Shown here: in pieces, positions 1 through 9,571 of the stretch
How positions within the stretch are numbered: the first letter of the stretch is position 1
Layout of the letters: every line of letters begins with the position of its first letter
Assembly (NCBI GenBank): GCA_018826515.1
Contig: JAHKAM010000044.1
Span: 1 to 40,792 of the forward strand
Reading direction: 5' to 3'
DNA: 40,792 nucleotides
Source: Alphaproteobacteria bacterium
GTDB lineage: Bacteria; Pseudomonadota; Alphaproteobacteria; Caulobacterales; Caulobacteraceae
The notes under the pieces: model-generated
Told to the model about the DNA's origin: nothing
What the model saw: only the letters and a program-made list of their open reading frames with translations
Databases searched by the model: none
Position numbers and translations under genes: made by a program

Positions 1-1164
1 CACCGCATAGGTGACCGGCAGCAGCTTCCACAGCCCGCCCATTTTCCGCATGTCCTGCTCGTGATGCATGCCGTGGATCACCGAGCCGGCGCCCAGGAAC
101 AGCAGGGCCTTGAAGAAGGCGTGGGTGAACAGGTGGAACATCGCCGCCTGGTAGGCGCCGACGCCTGCCGCGAAGAACATGTAGCCCAGCTGCGAACAGG
201 TCGAATAGGCGATGACCCGCTTGATGTCGTTCTGGGCCAGGCCGACGGTCGCCGCGAACAGAGCGGTGACCGCGCCGGTCAGGGCGATGATGGCCGAGGC
301 GACCGGGGCGTATTCATAGATCGGCGACAGCAGGCAGACCATATAGACGCCGACGGTGACCGTGGTCGCCGCGTGGATCAGGGCCGAGACCGGGGTCGGG
401 CCCTCCATGGCGTCGGGCAGCCAGGTGTGCAGGAAGAACTGGGCCGACTTGCCCATGGCCCCGACGAACAGCAGGGCGCCGGCGAGATCGAGCGCCGACC
501 AGGTGTGGCCGAGGAAATTCCAGCCGGTCCCGGCGCGGTCCGCGATCATCGGGAACAGCTCGGCGAACTGGATGGTGCCGAACATCCAGAACACGGTCAG
601 GATGCCGAGGGCGAAGCCGAAGTCGCCGACCCGGTTGACCACGAAGGCCTTGATGGCGGCGGCGCTGGCGGTGGACTTCTTGTACCAGAAGCCGATCAGC
701 AAATAGGACGCCAGCCCCACCCCTTCCCAGCCGAAGAACAGCTGCATGAAGTCGGCGGCGGTGACCAGCGCCAGCATGGCGAAGGTGAACAGCGACAGAT
801 AGGCGAAGAACCGCGGCTTGTCGGGATCCTCGGACATATAGCCCCAGGAATACAGGTGCACGAGCGAGGACACGCTGGTGACCACGACCAGCATGACCGC
901 CGACAGGGCGTCGATGCGGATCGACCAGACCGACTGGAAATCGCCGACGTTGATGAAGGGGAACAGCTCGACCGTGAAGGCCTCGAGCCCGCCCCAGGTC
1001 CACTGGCTGAAGATGATCCAGGCCACGGCGCAGGAGAAGAACAGCAGGCCGGTGGTGATGGTCTTGGAGACCAGGTCGCCGAGCCGCCGGCCGCTCAGGC
1101 CGACGATGACGGCGCCGAGCAGCGGGGCGAAAACGCCGAGGGTGACGAGAAGCGCGAGATCCAC
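1..1164 (-). CDS. nuoL: NADH-quinone oxidoreductase subunit L (NuoL), partial
   Basis: NuoL is the large antiporter-like membrane subunit of complex I, thought to take part in proton pumping. The first 388 codons are present; the C-terminal part, including the long lateral helix known for the family, lies beyond the window start. The start is a GTG two bases after the nuoK stop. The protein is highly hydrophobic and shows family hallmarks: Phe-Gly-Trp-Glu-Gly-Val-Gly near residue 140, Gly-Lys-Ser-Ala-Gln-Phe near 230, [15 protein letters not shown] near 240, and a Lys-Arg-Val-Ile-Ala-Tyr-Ser-Thr segment near 315. These contain the Glu and Lys of the proposed proton path. It is the last nuo gene visible; nuoM and nuoN would be expected next. 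Confidence 0.97.
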   Translation of the reverse strand, partial: MDLALLVTLGVFAPLLGAVIVGLSGRRLGDLVSKTITTGLLFFSCAVAWIIFSQWTWGGLEAFTVELFPFINVGDFQSVWSIRIDALSAVMLVVVTSVSSLVHLYSWGYMSEDPDKPRFFAYLSLFTFAMLALVTAADFMQLFFGWEGVGLASYLLIGFWYKKSTASAAAIKAFVVNRVGDFGFALGILTVFWMFGTIQFAELFPMIADRAGTGWNFLGHTWSALDLAGALLFVGAMGKSAQFFLHTWLPDAMEGPTPVSALIHAATTVTVGVYMVCLLSPIYEYAPVASAIIALTGAVTALFAATVGLAQNDIKRVIAYSTCSQLGYMFFAAGVGAYQAAMFHLFTHAFFKALLFLGAGSVIHGMHHEQDMRKMGGLWKLLPVTYAV

Positions 1165-1166
1165 GG

Positions 1167-1475
1167 TCAGCCCTTCATCACGGAGGCGTCGTCAACCGCG
1201 ATGTCGCCGCGGTTGCGGAAGAAGGTCACCAGAATGGCCAGGCCGATGGCGGCCTCGGCCGCGGCGACGGTCAGGACGAACATGGCCATGATCTGCCCCT
1301 GCACGTCGTTGAGATAGGCCGAGAAGGCGACGAAATTGATGTTCACGGCCAGCAGGATCAGCTCGACCGACATCAGGATGATGATGACGTTCTTGCGGTT
1401 CACGAAGATGCCGAAGACGCCGATGGTGAACAGCATCGCGCCCACCGCCAGATAGTGCTGCAGGGTGATGTCCAT
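1167..1475 (-). CDS. nuoK: NADH-quinone oxidoreductase subunit K (NuoK)
   Basis: This is a small membrane subunit of complex I, homologous to Mrp antiporter MrpC, and part of the proton-translocating arm. At 102 aa it has the usual family length. Three transmembrane helices are visible (about residues 5-22, 28-50 and 60-85), with a conserved Glu in the Ser-Val-Glu-Leu-Ile-Leu stretch of helix 2 and a second Glu in the [10 protein letters not shown] stretch of helix 3; both are essential in the family. The ATG shares one base with the nuoJ stop (TGATG), which points to translational coupling. Confidence 0.97.
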   Translation of the reverse strand: MDITLQHYLAVGAMLFTIGVFGIFVNRKNVIIILMSVELILLAVNINFVAFSAYLNDVQGQIMAMFVLTVAAAEAAIGLAILVTFFRNRGDIAVDDASVMKG

Positions 1476-2101
1476 CAGACCAGATCCTCGGGAGTGACGC
1501 CGGCGCCGGTGGTCACGGACTTGACCTCCATGGCCGTCTTCGCATCGCGGCCGACCTGGCGGGCGATGTTCTGACGCTTGATTCCGGGCTTGTGGCGCAG
1601 GGTCAGGACGATCGCCCCGATCATGGCGATCAGCAGCACGATTCCCGCCGCCTGGAAGATGTAGACATAGTCCGTGTACAGAACACGACCGATGGCCTCG
1701 ACATTGCTCATGTCCGCCGTCGCGGCGACCGGCCCGGCGGCGTCAGCGGCCGCGCCGCCGCTGACCACGGCCAGCGAGATCATGATCATCTCGGCCAGCA
1801 GGATCCCCGCCACGATCATCGCCAGCGGCAGATAGCGGGCATAGCCCTCGCGCAGCTTCACGAAGTCGACGTCCAGCATCATGACGACGAACAGGAACAG
1901 CACCGCCACGGCGCCGACGTAGACGACGACCAGCAGCATGGCCAGGAACTCCGCCCCGAGCAGGACGAACAGCCCCGCCGACGAGAAGAAGGCCAGGATC
2001 AGCCACAGCACGCTGTGCACGGGGTTCTTCGCCGTGACGACTAACAGGCCGCCCAGCACGGCCACCGTGGCCAGCAGATAGAAGGCTATGCCTTGCAACA
2101 T
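1475..2101 (-). CDS. nuoJ: NADH-quinone oxidoreductase subunit J (NuoJ)
   Basis: This is a complex I membrane subunit near the quinone chamber and the start of the membrane arm. It has 208 aa and five predicted helices. The third carries the family motif [17 protein letters not shown], the helix that forms a pi-bulge in known structures. The C-terminal tail (about residues 170-208) is charged and longer than in E. coli. It lies 75 bases after nuoI, the widest gap inside the operon, in which I see no hairpin or promoter. A GAGG lies a few bases before the ATG. Confidence 0.96.
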   Translation of the reverse strand: MLQGIAFYLLATVAVLGGLLVVTAKNPVHSVLWLILAFFSSAGLFVLLGAEFLAMLLVVVYVGAVAVLFLFVVMMLDVDFVKLREGYARYLPLAMIVAGILLAEMIMISLAVVSGGAAADAAGPVAATADMSNVEAIGRVLYTDYVYIFQAAGIVLLIAMIGAIVLTLRHKPGIKRQNIARQVGRDAKTAMEVKSVTTGAGVTPEDLV

Positions 2102-2176
2102 CGGAGGCCTCGGCCCCTTTCGGTTCGTGGAAAGCGACCCCGCTCGGAATCGCCGTCCTGTTTCAGCGTGTGCGCC

Positions 2177-2668
2177 TTAACGGTAAGGCGCGTCGAGTTC
2201 CAGATTCTTCGCGATCAGTCGTTCCCAGCGGTCGCCGTTCGCGAGCAGCCGGTCCTTGTCGTAGAGCAGCTCTTCCCGCGTCTCGACGGTGAACTCCGAG
2301 TTCGGCCCCTCGACGATGGCGTCGACCGGGCAGGCCTCGGCGCACAGGCCGCAGTAGATGCATTTGACCATGTCGATGTCGTAGCGGGTCGTGCGGCGGC
2401 TGCCGTCGGCGCGCGGTTCGGCCTCGATGGTGATCGCCTGGGCCGGGCAGATGGCCTCGCACAGCTTGCAGGCGATGCAGCGCTCCTCGCCGTTCGCATA
2501 GCGGCGCAGGGCGTGCTCGCCCCGGAACCGCGGCGACTGCGGATTGCGCTCGAACGGATAGTTCACCGTGGCCTTGGGCCGGGCCATGTATTTCAGCGAC
2601 AGGCCGACGGCGCCGATCACGTCGATCAGCAACGCGCCCTTCGCGGCCTGGACGAGACGGTTCATCAT
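2177..2668 (-). CDS. nuoI: NADH-quinone oxidoreductase subunit I (NuoI)
   Basis: NuoI is a ferredoxin-like subunit carrying clusters N6a and N6b, which relay electrons towards NuoB. Two Cys-x2-Cys-x2-Cys-x3-Cys motifs are present: Cys64/67/70/74 and Cys103/106/109/113 in the 163-aa form. I chose the ATG at 2668 because it forms an ATGA overlap with the upstream lipoprotein gene, has GGAG about 10 bases upstream, and gives the usual length. A start nine codons earlier is open but would overlap the lipoprotein gene further. A second ATG follows immediately at 2665. Confidence 0.97.
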   Translation of the reverse strand: MMNRLVQAAKGALLIDVIGAVGLSLKYMARPKATVNYPFERNPQSPRFRGEHALRRYANGEERCIACKLCEAICPAQAITIEAEPRADGSRRTTRYDIDMVKCIYCGLCAEACPVDAIVEGPNSEFTVETREELLYDKDRLLANGDRWERLIAKNLELDAPYR

Positions 2669-2880
2669 GACGGGCTGGCTCCGGTACGCGGGCACTCGCG
2701 GGCGTAACGCTCGCTCTGTTGGTCCATGGCTTCACAGCGGCGCAGGCGTTCGGCCTCCTGCCGCTCGATCCGTTCCTGGCGTTGCTGCCACTGCCAGGCC
2801 GAGACAGGCTCGGGCTCGTAGGGGGCGCAGGCGGCGACAGACGACAACAGCAGGCCGGACAGGATCAGAATGCGGATCAT
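2665..2880 (-). CDS. Small lipoprotein encoded between nuoH and nuoI
   Basis: This 71-aa protein has a lipoprotein signal: a hydrophobic stretch [11 protein letters not shown] followed by the lipobox Val-Ala-Ala-Cys at residues 15-18. The mature part is short, starts Ala-Pro-Tyr-Glu-Pro-Glu-Pro, and continues with a Gln/Glu/Arg-rich helix (about 29-60) that looks amphipathic or coiled. Two further Cys lie at about 49 and 63. Both junctions are ATGA overlaps (with nuoH and nuoI), so it is translated as part of the nuo operon. I recognise no family. Residues after the lipobox Cys do not settle inner versus outer membrane. A role in complex I assembly is only suggested by position. Confidence 0.85.
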   Translation of the reverse strand: MIRILILSGLLLSSVAACAPYEPEPVSAWQWQQRQERIERQEAERLRRCEAMDQQSERYARECPRTGASPS

Positions 2881-3941
2881 GCGCCCACCGCGAACACGCG
2901 CCAGGCGGCGACAATGACGACCGCGACCAGCGAGGTCGGCAGGAAGATCTTCCAGCCCAGACGCATCAGCTGGTCATAGCGGTAGCGGGGCACAAAGGCC
3001 TTCACCAGGGCGATCATGCAGAACCAGAAGACGGTCTTGCCGAGGAAGGTGGCCAGATAGATGCCCTGCTCCAGCCAGCCCGGCAGGCTGTCCAGCCAGG
3101 CCTGCGGCACGCCCGGGTTCCACCCGCCGAAGAACAGCAGGGTGATCATGGCGCACATGAAGACGATGTTGGCGTATTCGCCGATCATGAACAGCAGATA
3201 CGGCGTCGAGCTGTATTCGACCTGATAGCCGGCCACGAGCTCGGACTCGGCCTCGGGCAGGTCGAACGGCGGGCGGTTCGTCTCGGCCAGGGCCGAGACG
3301 AAGAAGATGATCGACATCGGGAACAGGATGACCAGCAGCGGCCAGGTCCCCGCCCCGCCGCCGAAGGCGAACCAGTTCCAGAACATGCCCTGTTGCTGGG
3401 TCACAATCGAGGTCAGGTTCATCGTCCCGGCCAGCAGGATGACGTTGATGATCACCAGGCCGATGGAGACCTCATAGGAGACCATCTGAGCCGCGCTGCG
3501 CAGCGAGCCGAGGAACGGATACTTCGAGTTCGAAGCCCAGCCGCCCATGATGATGCCGTACACGCCCAGCGAGCTGATCGCGAAGATGTAGAGGATGCCG
3601 ACGTTCAGGTCGGAGATGACCCAGCCCGGCGCGAAGGGAATGGCCGCCCAGGCGATGAAGGCGAGGATGAAGGTCAGCAGCGGCGCCAGCAGGAACACGA
3701 CCTTGTCGGCGCCGGCCGGGACGATGATTTCCTTGAGCACGAATTTGAAGAAGTCGGCGAACGACTGCAGCAGGCCGAACGGCCCGACCACGTTCGGACC
3801 CTTGCGCATCTGCACGCCGGCCCAGATCTTCCGGTCGGCCAGCAGCAGGAAGGCCAGCGAGATCAGGATGCCGACGGTGACGAGCAGGATCCCGCCGATG
3901 GTGGCGAGCGTCCAGCCGAGCGGGGTGGTCCAGAAATCCAT
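2877..3941 (-). CDS. nuoH: NADH-quinone oxidoreductase subunit H (NuoH)
   Basis: This membrane subunit forms much of the quinone-binding chamber and joins the peripheral and membrane arms. It has 354 aa, close to the alphaproteobacterial and mitochondrial ND1 length. About eight transmembrane helices are visible. Signatures include [15 protein letters not shown] near residue 35, [18 protein letters not shown] near 220, and the C-terminal [13 protein letters not shown]. It starts 6 bases after nuoG and ends in an ATGA overlap with the lipoprotein gene. Confidence 0.98.
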   Translation of the reverse strand: MDFWTTPLGWTLATIGGILLVTVGILISLAFLLLADRKIWAGVQMRKGPNVVGPFGLLQSFADFFKFVLKEIIVPAGADKVVFLLAPLLTFILAFIAWAAIPFAPGWVISDLNVGILYIFAISSLGVYGIIMGGWASNSKYPFLGSLRSAAQMVSYEVSIGLVIINVILLAGTMNLTSIVTQQQGMFWNWFAFGGGAGTWPLLVILFPMSIIFFVSALAETNRPPFDLPEAESELVAGYQVEYSSTPYLLFMIGEYANIVFMCAMITLLFFGGWNPGVPQAWLDSLPGWLEQGIYLATFLGKTVFWFCMIALVKAFVPRYRYDQLMRLGWKIFLPTSLVAVVIVAAWRVFAVGA

Positions 3942-3947
3942 CGGTCC

Positions 3948-5993
3948 TTACTCCGCCGCCATCGCGACCGGGGCGATCCGCAAGGCGGACAGCTCGGCCA
4001 TGGTCACGCTGGCGCGCGTGATCGGGTTGTTCAGATAGGGGTCGCGCACCGACGAGCGGAAGGCGACGTCGCCGAGGTCGCCCTTCTTGCCCAGCGAGGC
4101 CACGTCGAAGCTCGCGGACGGCGCCAGCCAGTCGATCCGGCCGAACGTCGGATGGTCCGCCATCAGTTTCGCGCGCAGGGCGTCGAGCGTGTCGTACGGC
4201 AGGGTCTGGCCGACCATGGCCGACAGGGCGCGCAGGATGGCCCAGTCCTCCTTGGCCTGTCCCTTGGGGAAGACGACCCGTTCGGCCAGTTGCACCCTGC
4301 CCTCGGTGTTGACGTAGAGGCCCGATTTCTCGGTATAGGCCGCGCCCGGCAGGATCACATCCGCCCCGTGCGCGCCCCGATCGCCGTGGCTGCCCAGATA
4401 GACGCGGAAAGCGTCCGAGCCGGTCGGATCGACCTCGTCGGCGCCCAGCAGGAACAGCACGTCCAGCGCCCCCGGCTTGAGCATTTCGCCGGCCGTCTTG
4501 CCGCCGGCCGTCGGCACGAAGCCCATGTCCAGACCGGCGACGCGCGAGGCGGCCGTGTGCAGCACATTGAACCCGTTCCAGCCATCCACGACCGCGCCGA
4601 CCTTCTTCGCCAGGGCGCCGATCGCGTTCAGCACCGCCGGCCCGGTCTCGCCCGACAGGGCCCCGCCGCCGACGATGATCGCCGGCCGCTCGGCTTGGGT
4701 CAGGGCGTCCATCGCCGCCTTGGGCAGCTTGGACAGCGTCTTCGATCCCGCGCCCAGATAGCTGTATTGATAGGTCAAATCGGCCTGATCGCCGATCAGT
4801 CCGATCTCGCTCGTCCCCGCCACCCAGCTCTTGCGCAGTCGGGTGTTCAGCAGCGGCGCCTCGGTGCGCGGATTGGCGCCCACGATCAGCACGGCGTCCG
4901 CCGCTTCGATCCCGGCCAGACCCGAGTTGAACAGCCAGCTTTCGCGCGGGCCATAACCGAGGGCAGAGCCGTCCTGACGGCAGTCGGTATTGGCCGAGCC
5001 CAGCGCCCGGAACAGGTCCAGCGCCGCCTTCATCGATTCCGCGTCCTGCAGGTCGCCGGCGATCACGCCGATCCGGTCGGCGGCCGCCGCGTTCAGCTTC
5101 GCCGCCACCAGACCCAGGGCCTCGTCCCACGAGGCGACGCGCAGCCTGCCGTTCTCGCGCACATAGGGCTTGTCCAGCCGCTGGCGTTGCAACCCGTCGA
5201 CGGCGTAGCGGCTGATGTCGGACAGCCACTCCTCATTGATGCCCTCGTTGACGCGCGGCAGGATGCGCATCACCTCGGCGCCCTTGGCGTCGGCGCGGAT
5301 GTTCGAGCCCAGGGCGTCCATCACGTCGATGGTCTCGGTCTTCTTCAGCTCCCACGGGCGGTAGTGGTACTGCCACGGACGGTGGGTCAGGGCGCCGACC
5401 GGGCACAGGTCGTTCACGTTGCCCGAGAGCTCGCTGTCGACCGCCTTCTCCAGATAGGTGGTGATCTCGGCGTCCTCACCGCGCGAGATCATGCCGATGT
5501 CGGGCACGCCCGCCACTTCCGTCACGAACCGCACGCAGCGGGTGCACTGGATGCACCGCGTCATGAAGGTCTTGATGGTCGGGCCCATGTTCTTTTCTTC
5601 GACCGCGCGCTTGTTCTCCGCATAGCGGGAGCCGTCGCGGCCGTAGCCCATGGCCTGGTCCTGCAGGTCGCACTCGCCGCCCTGGTCGCAGATCGGGCAG
5701 TCCAGCGGGTGGTTGATGAGCAGGAACTCCATCACCCCTTCGCGCGCCTTCCTGACCATCGGCGTATCGGTGAAGATCTCCTGGCCCTCGGCGGCCGGCA
5801 GGGCGCAACTCGCCTGCGGCTTCGGCGGTCCGGGCTTCACCTCGACCAGGCACATGCGGCAGTTGCCGGCGATCGACAGCCGCTCATGGTAGCAGAAGCG
5901 CGGAATTTCCTCGCCAGCGCGCTCGGCGACCTGGAGCACGGTCATCCCGGGCTCGAACTCGACCTCTACGCCATTGACTTTCGCGATGGGCAT
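3948..5993 (-). CDS. nuoG: NADH-quinone oxidoreductase subunit G (NuoG)
   Basis: This is the largest peripheral subunit of complex I (681 aa), carrying three Fe-S clusters in its N-terminal part. Cys34/45/48/63 bind the [2Fe-2S] cluster N1b; His95 with Cys99/102/108 binds N5; Cys147/150/153/197 binds N4. The molybdopterin-oxidoreductase-like domain from about residue 220 is the shorter type known from alphaproteobacteria and mitochondria, and I do not see the extra N7 Cys motif of E. coli NuoG. The gene begins 36 bases after the TM2-protein gene and is followed after 6 bases by nuoH. Confidence 0.98.
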   Translation of the reverse strand: MPIAKVNGVEVEFEPGMTVLQVAERAGEEIPRFCYHERLSIAGNCRMCLVEVKPGPPKPQASCALPAAEGQEIFTDTPMVRKAREGVMEFLLINHPLDCPICDQGGECDLQDQAMGYGRDGSRYAENKRAVEEKNMGPTIKTFMTRCIQCTRCVRFVTEVAGVPDIGMISRGEDAEITTYLEKAVDSELSGNVNDLCPVGALTHRPWQYHYRPWELKKTETIDVMDALGSNIRADAKGAEVMRILPRVNEGINEEWLSDISRYAVDGLQRQRLDKPYVRENGRLRVASWDEALGLVAAKLNAAAADRIGVIAGDLQDAESMKAALDLFRALGSANTDCRQDGSALGYGPRESWLFNSGLAGIEAADAVLIVGANPRTEAPLLNTRLRKSWVAGTSEIGLIGDQADLTYQYSYLGAGSKTLSKLPKAAMDALTQAERPAIIVGGGALSGETGPAVLNAIGALAKKVGAVVDGWNGFNVLHTAASRVAGLDMGFVPTAGGKTAGEMLKPGALDVLFLLGADEVDPTGSDAFRVYLGSHGDRGAHGADVILPGAAYTEKSGLYVNTEGRVQLAERVVFPKGQAKEDWAILRALSAMVGQTLPYDTLDALRAKLMADHPTFGRIDWLAPSASFDVASLGKKGDLGDVAFRSSVRDPYLNNPITRASVTMAELSALRIAPVAMAAE

Positions 5994-6029
5994 TCGCCGC
6001 GACCTCTGCGTTTCTCTAAGCGGACCGGA

Positions 6030-6485
6030 TCAGAACCAGGACTTGTTCCCCGCGACATAGTCGCGGTGGAAGTCGCCGTCTGATTTGAGCAGGTAGATGA
6101 TGAATTCGATGAAGGCGATGACGTACACGATCCCCGGCAGGATGCCGAAAGTGATCCAGCCGACCGTAGACCCCACCAGCATCAGGATCCCGGCCGTGGT
6201 CTTGCCGAGATAGAATTTGTGGATGCCGAACGAGCCGAGGATCACGGCCAGCAAGGCCGCGACGATCCGGTTCTTGTCGCCCGACAGGTTCAGCGGCGCG
6301 CCGCTGGTGATGTAGATGTTGGTCGCCACGCCGTCGGCGATCTCGAAATCGACCTGCTGACCGGTGAAGGCCTCGCGCGCGCCGCCCATCAGGCCGCCGC
6401 GCGTGAAGGTGTAGCGGACGCCGTCGTCGCCGCTGATCAGGCCGGAGCCGGTGTAGTCGTCGTAGCTGAGAACCTTGCCGCGCAT
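6030..6485 (-). CDS. Cold-shock-like/TM2 domain membrane protein inside nuo operon
   Basis: This 151-aa protein has two parts. Residues 1-60 (Gly-Lys-Val-Leu-Ser-Tyr...Gly-Ser-Gly-Leu-Ile-Ser...) resemble an OB-fold cold-shock domain. Residues 70-145 form a TM2 domain: Lys-Asn-Arg start, the motif Gly-Ser-Phe-Gly-Ile-His-Lys-Phe-Tyr-Leu-Gly, and two transmembrane helices with a short turn. The ATG at 6485 shares a base with the stop of the upstream lipoprotein gene (TGATG). An open frame runs far upstream in the same phase, but only as a shadow of nuoF. TM2 proteins are widespread and poorly understood. A link to complex I rests on position only. Confidence 0.9.
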   Translation of the reverse strand: MRGKVLSYDDYTGSGLISGDDGVRYTFTRGGLMGGAREAFTGQQVDFEIADGVATNIYITSGAPLNLSGDKNRIVAALLAVILGSFGIHKFYLGKTTAGILMLVGSTVGWITFGILPGIVYVIAFIEFIIYLLKSDGDFHRDYVAGNKSWF

Positions 6486-6961
6486 CAGCCCTGCCCCTGT
6501 TCTTCCACGACCGAGCCGTCCGGCAGGGTCGTGGTGATGGCCACCGTCTCGCCGTCCAGCACGAACCGGGTGACCGGATCGCCAGCCTGGTTCATCCAGC
6601 GGCCTTCTTCGGCGCTGGCCGCATCGACCGACCGCCAGGTAATCAGGTCGCCATCGACCCGACACTGGGCCCGGCGGCGGCCGCCGTCGACCGGGGCGCG
6701 CCACGAGGCGTTGACGACGCGGCCTTCGACCCCGTCGAGCTGGATGTCGGTCGTCTTCTGGCCGTGGATCGCAGCCAGTCCAGCCTGGCAGACCCGTTGC
6801 AGCTGGCCGGCTGTCAGCTCGGCCGGCGCGCTGACCTCCGCGTCGGAGGCCGGGCTCGCCGCCGAAACCTGCTCCGCCGGCGTCGGCGCAGCCGGCTCCG
6901 TCCGCTCGCCGCAGGCGGCGAGGGTCAGTCCGGTCAGCGCGATGACGGCGGCTGCGCGCAT
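6485..6961 (-). CDS. Lipoprotein encoded between nuoF and nuoG
   Basis: This 158-aa protein has a clear lipoprotein signal: Met-Arg-Ala-Ala-Ala-Val-Ile-Ala, then the lipobox Leu-Ala-Ala-Cys at about residues 14-17. A Pro/Ala/Glu-rich linker (about 18-50) leads to a folded region (about 51-155) with two Cys, in Arg-Val-Cys-Gln near 58 and Ala-Gln-Cys-Arg-Val near 100, that could form a disulfide. I recognise no family. It begins 4 bases past the nuoF stop and overlaps the TM2-protein start by one base, so it is expressed with complex I. An envelope location is well supported; the function is unknown. Confidence 0.9.
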   Translation of the reverse strand: MRAAAVIALTGLTLAACGERTEPAAPTPAEQVSAASPASDAEVSAPAELTAGQLQRVCQAGLAAIHGQKTTDIQLDGVEGRVVNASWRAPVDGGRRRAQCRVDGDLITWRSVDAASAEEGRWMNQAGDPVTRFVLDGETVAITTTLPDGSVVEEQGQG

Positions 6962-6964
6962 CCC

Positions 6965-8278
<1,314 letters not shown>

Positions 8279-8281
8279 GGT

Positions 8282-8548
8282 TCAGTTCGTCTCCCGCATG
8301 CGTTGGCGGTGATAGCGGGTGCGCAGGAAGATGGCGGCCAGCATCAGGGCCCAGCCGAACGCCAGGGCGGCATAGCCGGCCCACTGCACCATCGGTCCGG
8401 CGGCGCCGGCATAACCGGCAGCCCAGACGGCGATGGCCCCGAGAATGACCAGGGCAAACCCGGCCAGCCGCTGGCTGCGGCCAACGGTGCGCAACTCGAG
8501 TCGATAGCGCGCCACCGCTTCGTCATCTGACAGATCAGGGCCAGTCAT
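8282..8548 (-). CDS. 88-aa two-helix membrane protein inside nuo operon
   Basis: This small protein has a charged N-terminus (Asp-Asp-Glu-Ala-Val-Ala-Arg-Tyr-Arg-Leu-Glu-Leu-Arg), two transmembrane helices (about 30-48 and 54-74) and a basic tail (Arg-Thr-Arg-Tyr-His-Arg-Gln-Arg-Met-Arg). Basic residues flank both helices. The ATG at 8548 forms an ATGA overlap with the 59-aa gene upstream; a longer open frame further upstream is out of phase with that gene and is not used here. nuoF follows after 3 bases. No family recognised. Confidence 0.82.
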   Translation of the reverse strand: MTGPDLSDDEAVARYRLELRTVGRSQRLAGFALVILGAIAVWAAGYAGAAGPMVQWAGYAALAFGWALMLAAIFLRTRYHRQRMRETN

Positions 8549-8724
8549 CCGCGACCCGCCTTGCGGTTCTTCAGCCAGGCCGCGAGTCCGAGCATCATGA
8601 ACATCACGCCGACGCCCACGAAGGCCATCTGCTCGCCAAGCCACGCGGCCAGACAGAACATCAGGCCTGCCGCGAGCCACAGCAGGGGCGCCAGTCTGTT
8701 GATGTCTTTGGGTTTGACCGTCAC
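8545..8724 (-). CDS. 59-aa two-helix membrane protein between nuoE and nuoF
   Basis: This is a very short gene found by reading the minus strand directly after nuoE. It starts with a GTG that forms a GTGA overlap with the nuoE stop and ends in an ATGA overlap with the 88-aa gene, so both junctions have coupling geometry. The product has a basic start (Thr-Val-Lys-Pro-Lys-Asp-Ile-Asn-Arg), two hydrophobic helices (about 12-28 and 34-50) and a basic end (Leu-Lys-Asn-Arg-Lys-Ala-Gly-Arg-Gly). Intact reading frame, overlaps at both ends and positive-inside charge distribution make it a likely real gene. Function unknown. Its size would let many gene callers miss it. Confidence 0.75.
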   Translation of the reverse strand: MTVKPKDINRLAPLLWLAAGLMFCLAAWLGEQMAFVGVGVMFMMLGLAAWLKNRKAGRG

Positions 8725-9383
8725 GCCGTCACCGGATTGCTGTTGGGCAGCTTGCGGATCTTCTTGGCCGCCGAACCGTCATAGATCTTGGGATCGGTCA
8801 GGGTCAGGGCCCCGCCTTCCGGCTCAGAGCTGGTGCGGCCGACGCGGCTGCCCGGCTTCGGCTTCTTGCCGGCGGCGAAGTCGTCGATGATCTGCGCCAT
8901 GCTGTCGGCGGTCAGATCCTCGAAATAATAGTCGTTGATCTGGGCCATCGGCGCATTGGCGCAGGCGCCCAGGCATTCGACTTCCTGCCAGGTAAAGCGG
9001 CCGTCGGCGCTCAGCACGTCCTTGGGCCCGATCTTCTTCTTGCAGACATCCATCAGCTCGCCCGCCCCGCGCAGCATGCAGGGCGTGGTGCCGCAGACCT
9101 GGATCAGGGCGACCGAGCCGACCGGCTCCAGCATGAACATCGTGTAGAAGGTCGCGACCTCCAGCACCCGGATGTAGGGCATGCCCAGCAGCTCGGCGAT
9201 GGCGCGCAGCGCCGGCTCGGGGCACCAGCCCTCCTGCTTCTGCACCAGCCACAGGATCGGGATCACCGCCGACTGGCGACGATCGGCCGGATATTTGGCG
9301 ATCCACCAGTCGCATTTCGCCTTCGTCGCCTTCGAGAAGGCGAACGAGGCCGGCTGTTCCTTGGCGAGACGACGAACGCTCAT
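8721..9383 (-). CDS. nuoE: NADH-quinone oxidoreductase subunit E (NuoE)
   Basis: This thioredoxin-fold subunit of the NADH dehydrogenase module carries the [2Fe-2S] cluster N1a. Ligands are Cys97 and Cys102 (Cys-Gly-Thr-Thr-Pro-Cys) and Cys137 and Cys141 (Cys-Leu-Gly-Ala-Cys). The start at 9383 (220 aa) fits the family and shares one base with the stop of the 62-aa gene (TGATG). An open frame continues upstream only through shadow sequence. The C-terminal 45 residues (Lys-Pro-Gly-Ser-Arg...Pro-Val-Thr-Ala) are a low-complexity extension seen in alphaproteobacterial NuoE. Confidence 0.97.
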   Translation of the reverse strand: MSVRRLAKEQPASFAFSKATKAKCDWWIAKYPADRRQSAVIPILWLVQKQEGWCPEPALRAIAELLGMPYIRVLEVATFYTMFMLEPVGSVALIQVCGTTPCMLRGAGELMDVCKKKIGPKDVLSADGRFTWQEVECLGACANAPMAQINDYYFEDLTADSMAQIIDDFAAGKKPKPGSRVGRTSSEPEGGALTLTDPKIYDGSAAKKIRKLPNSNPVTA

Positions 9384-9571
9384 CAGACTTCCAACTCCGA
9401 GGCGACGATCCCCTCGCCCATCATCTTCTTGCGCAGCGTCAGAATCCGGTGTGCGCCTTGCCGGGTCAGCAGGATGTTGTGCTGATAGGTTTCGCCGCTC
9501 ATGTCGGTGGACGAATAGGCGACCACGGACCAGCCCTGCCGCACCAGATCGCTCAGGGGTTTGTCGCTCAT
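9383..9571 (-). CDS. 62-aa protein of unknown function upstream of nuoE
   Basis: This short soluble protein begins Met-Ser-Asp-Lys-Pro-Leu-Ser-Asp-Leu-Val-Arg-Gln-Gly-Trp-Ser-Val-Val-Ala-Tyr-Ser. The Gly-Trp-x-Val-Val-x-Tyr-Ser segment resembles the small DUF4177-type fold, but the match is weak and I do not assign it. There is no signal peptide or membrane helix. It overlaps the 133-aa gene by four bases (ATGA) and nuoE by one base, so it is translated within the nuo operon. It may be a small accessory or assembly factor, but that is inferred from location only. Confidence 0.78.
   Translation of the reverse strand: MSDKPLSDLVRQGWSVVAYSSTDMSGETYQHNILLTRQGAHRILTLRKKMMGEGIVASELEV

Noticed and set aside
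61..1317. 418-codon plus-strand open frame opposite nuoL
   Set aside because: Shadow of nuoL and nuoK. Low-complexity Asp/Gly/Gln-rich translation and no plausible product.
2568..6083. 1171-codon plus-strand open frame opposite nuoG and nuoH
   Set aside because: It is antisense to recognised complex I genes. Long antisense frames are common in GC-rich genomes, and its product is Arg/Gln/Asp-rich without any family.
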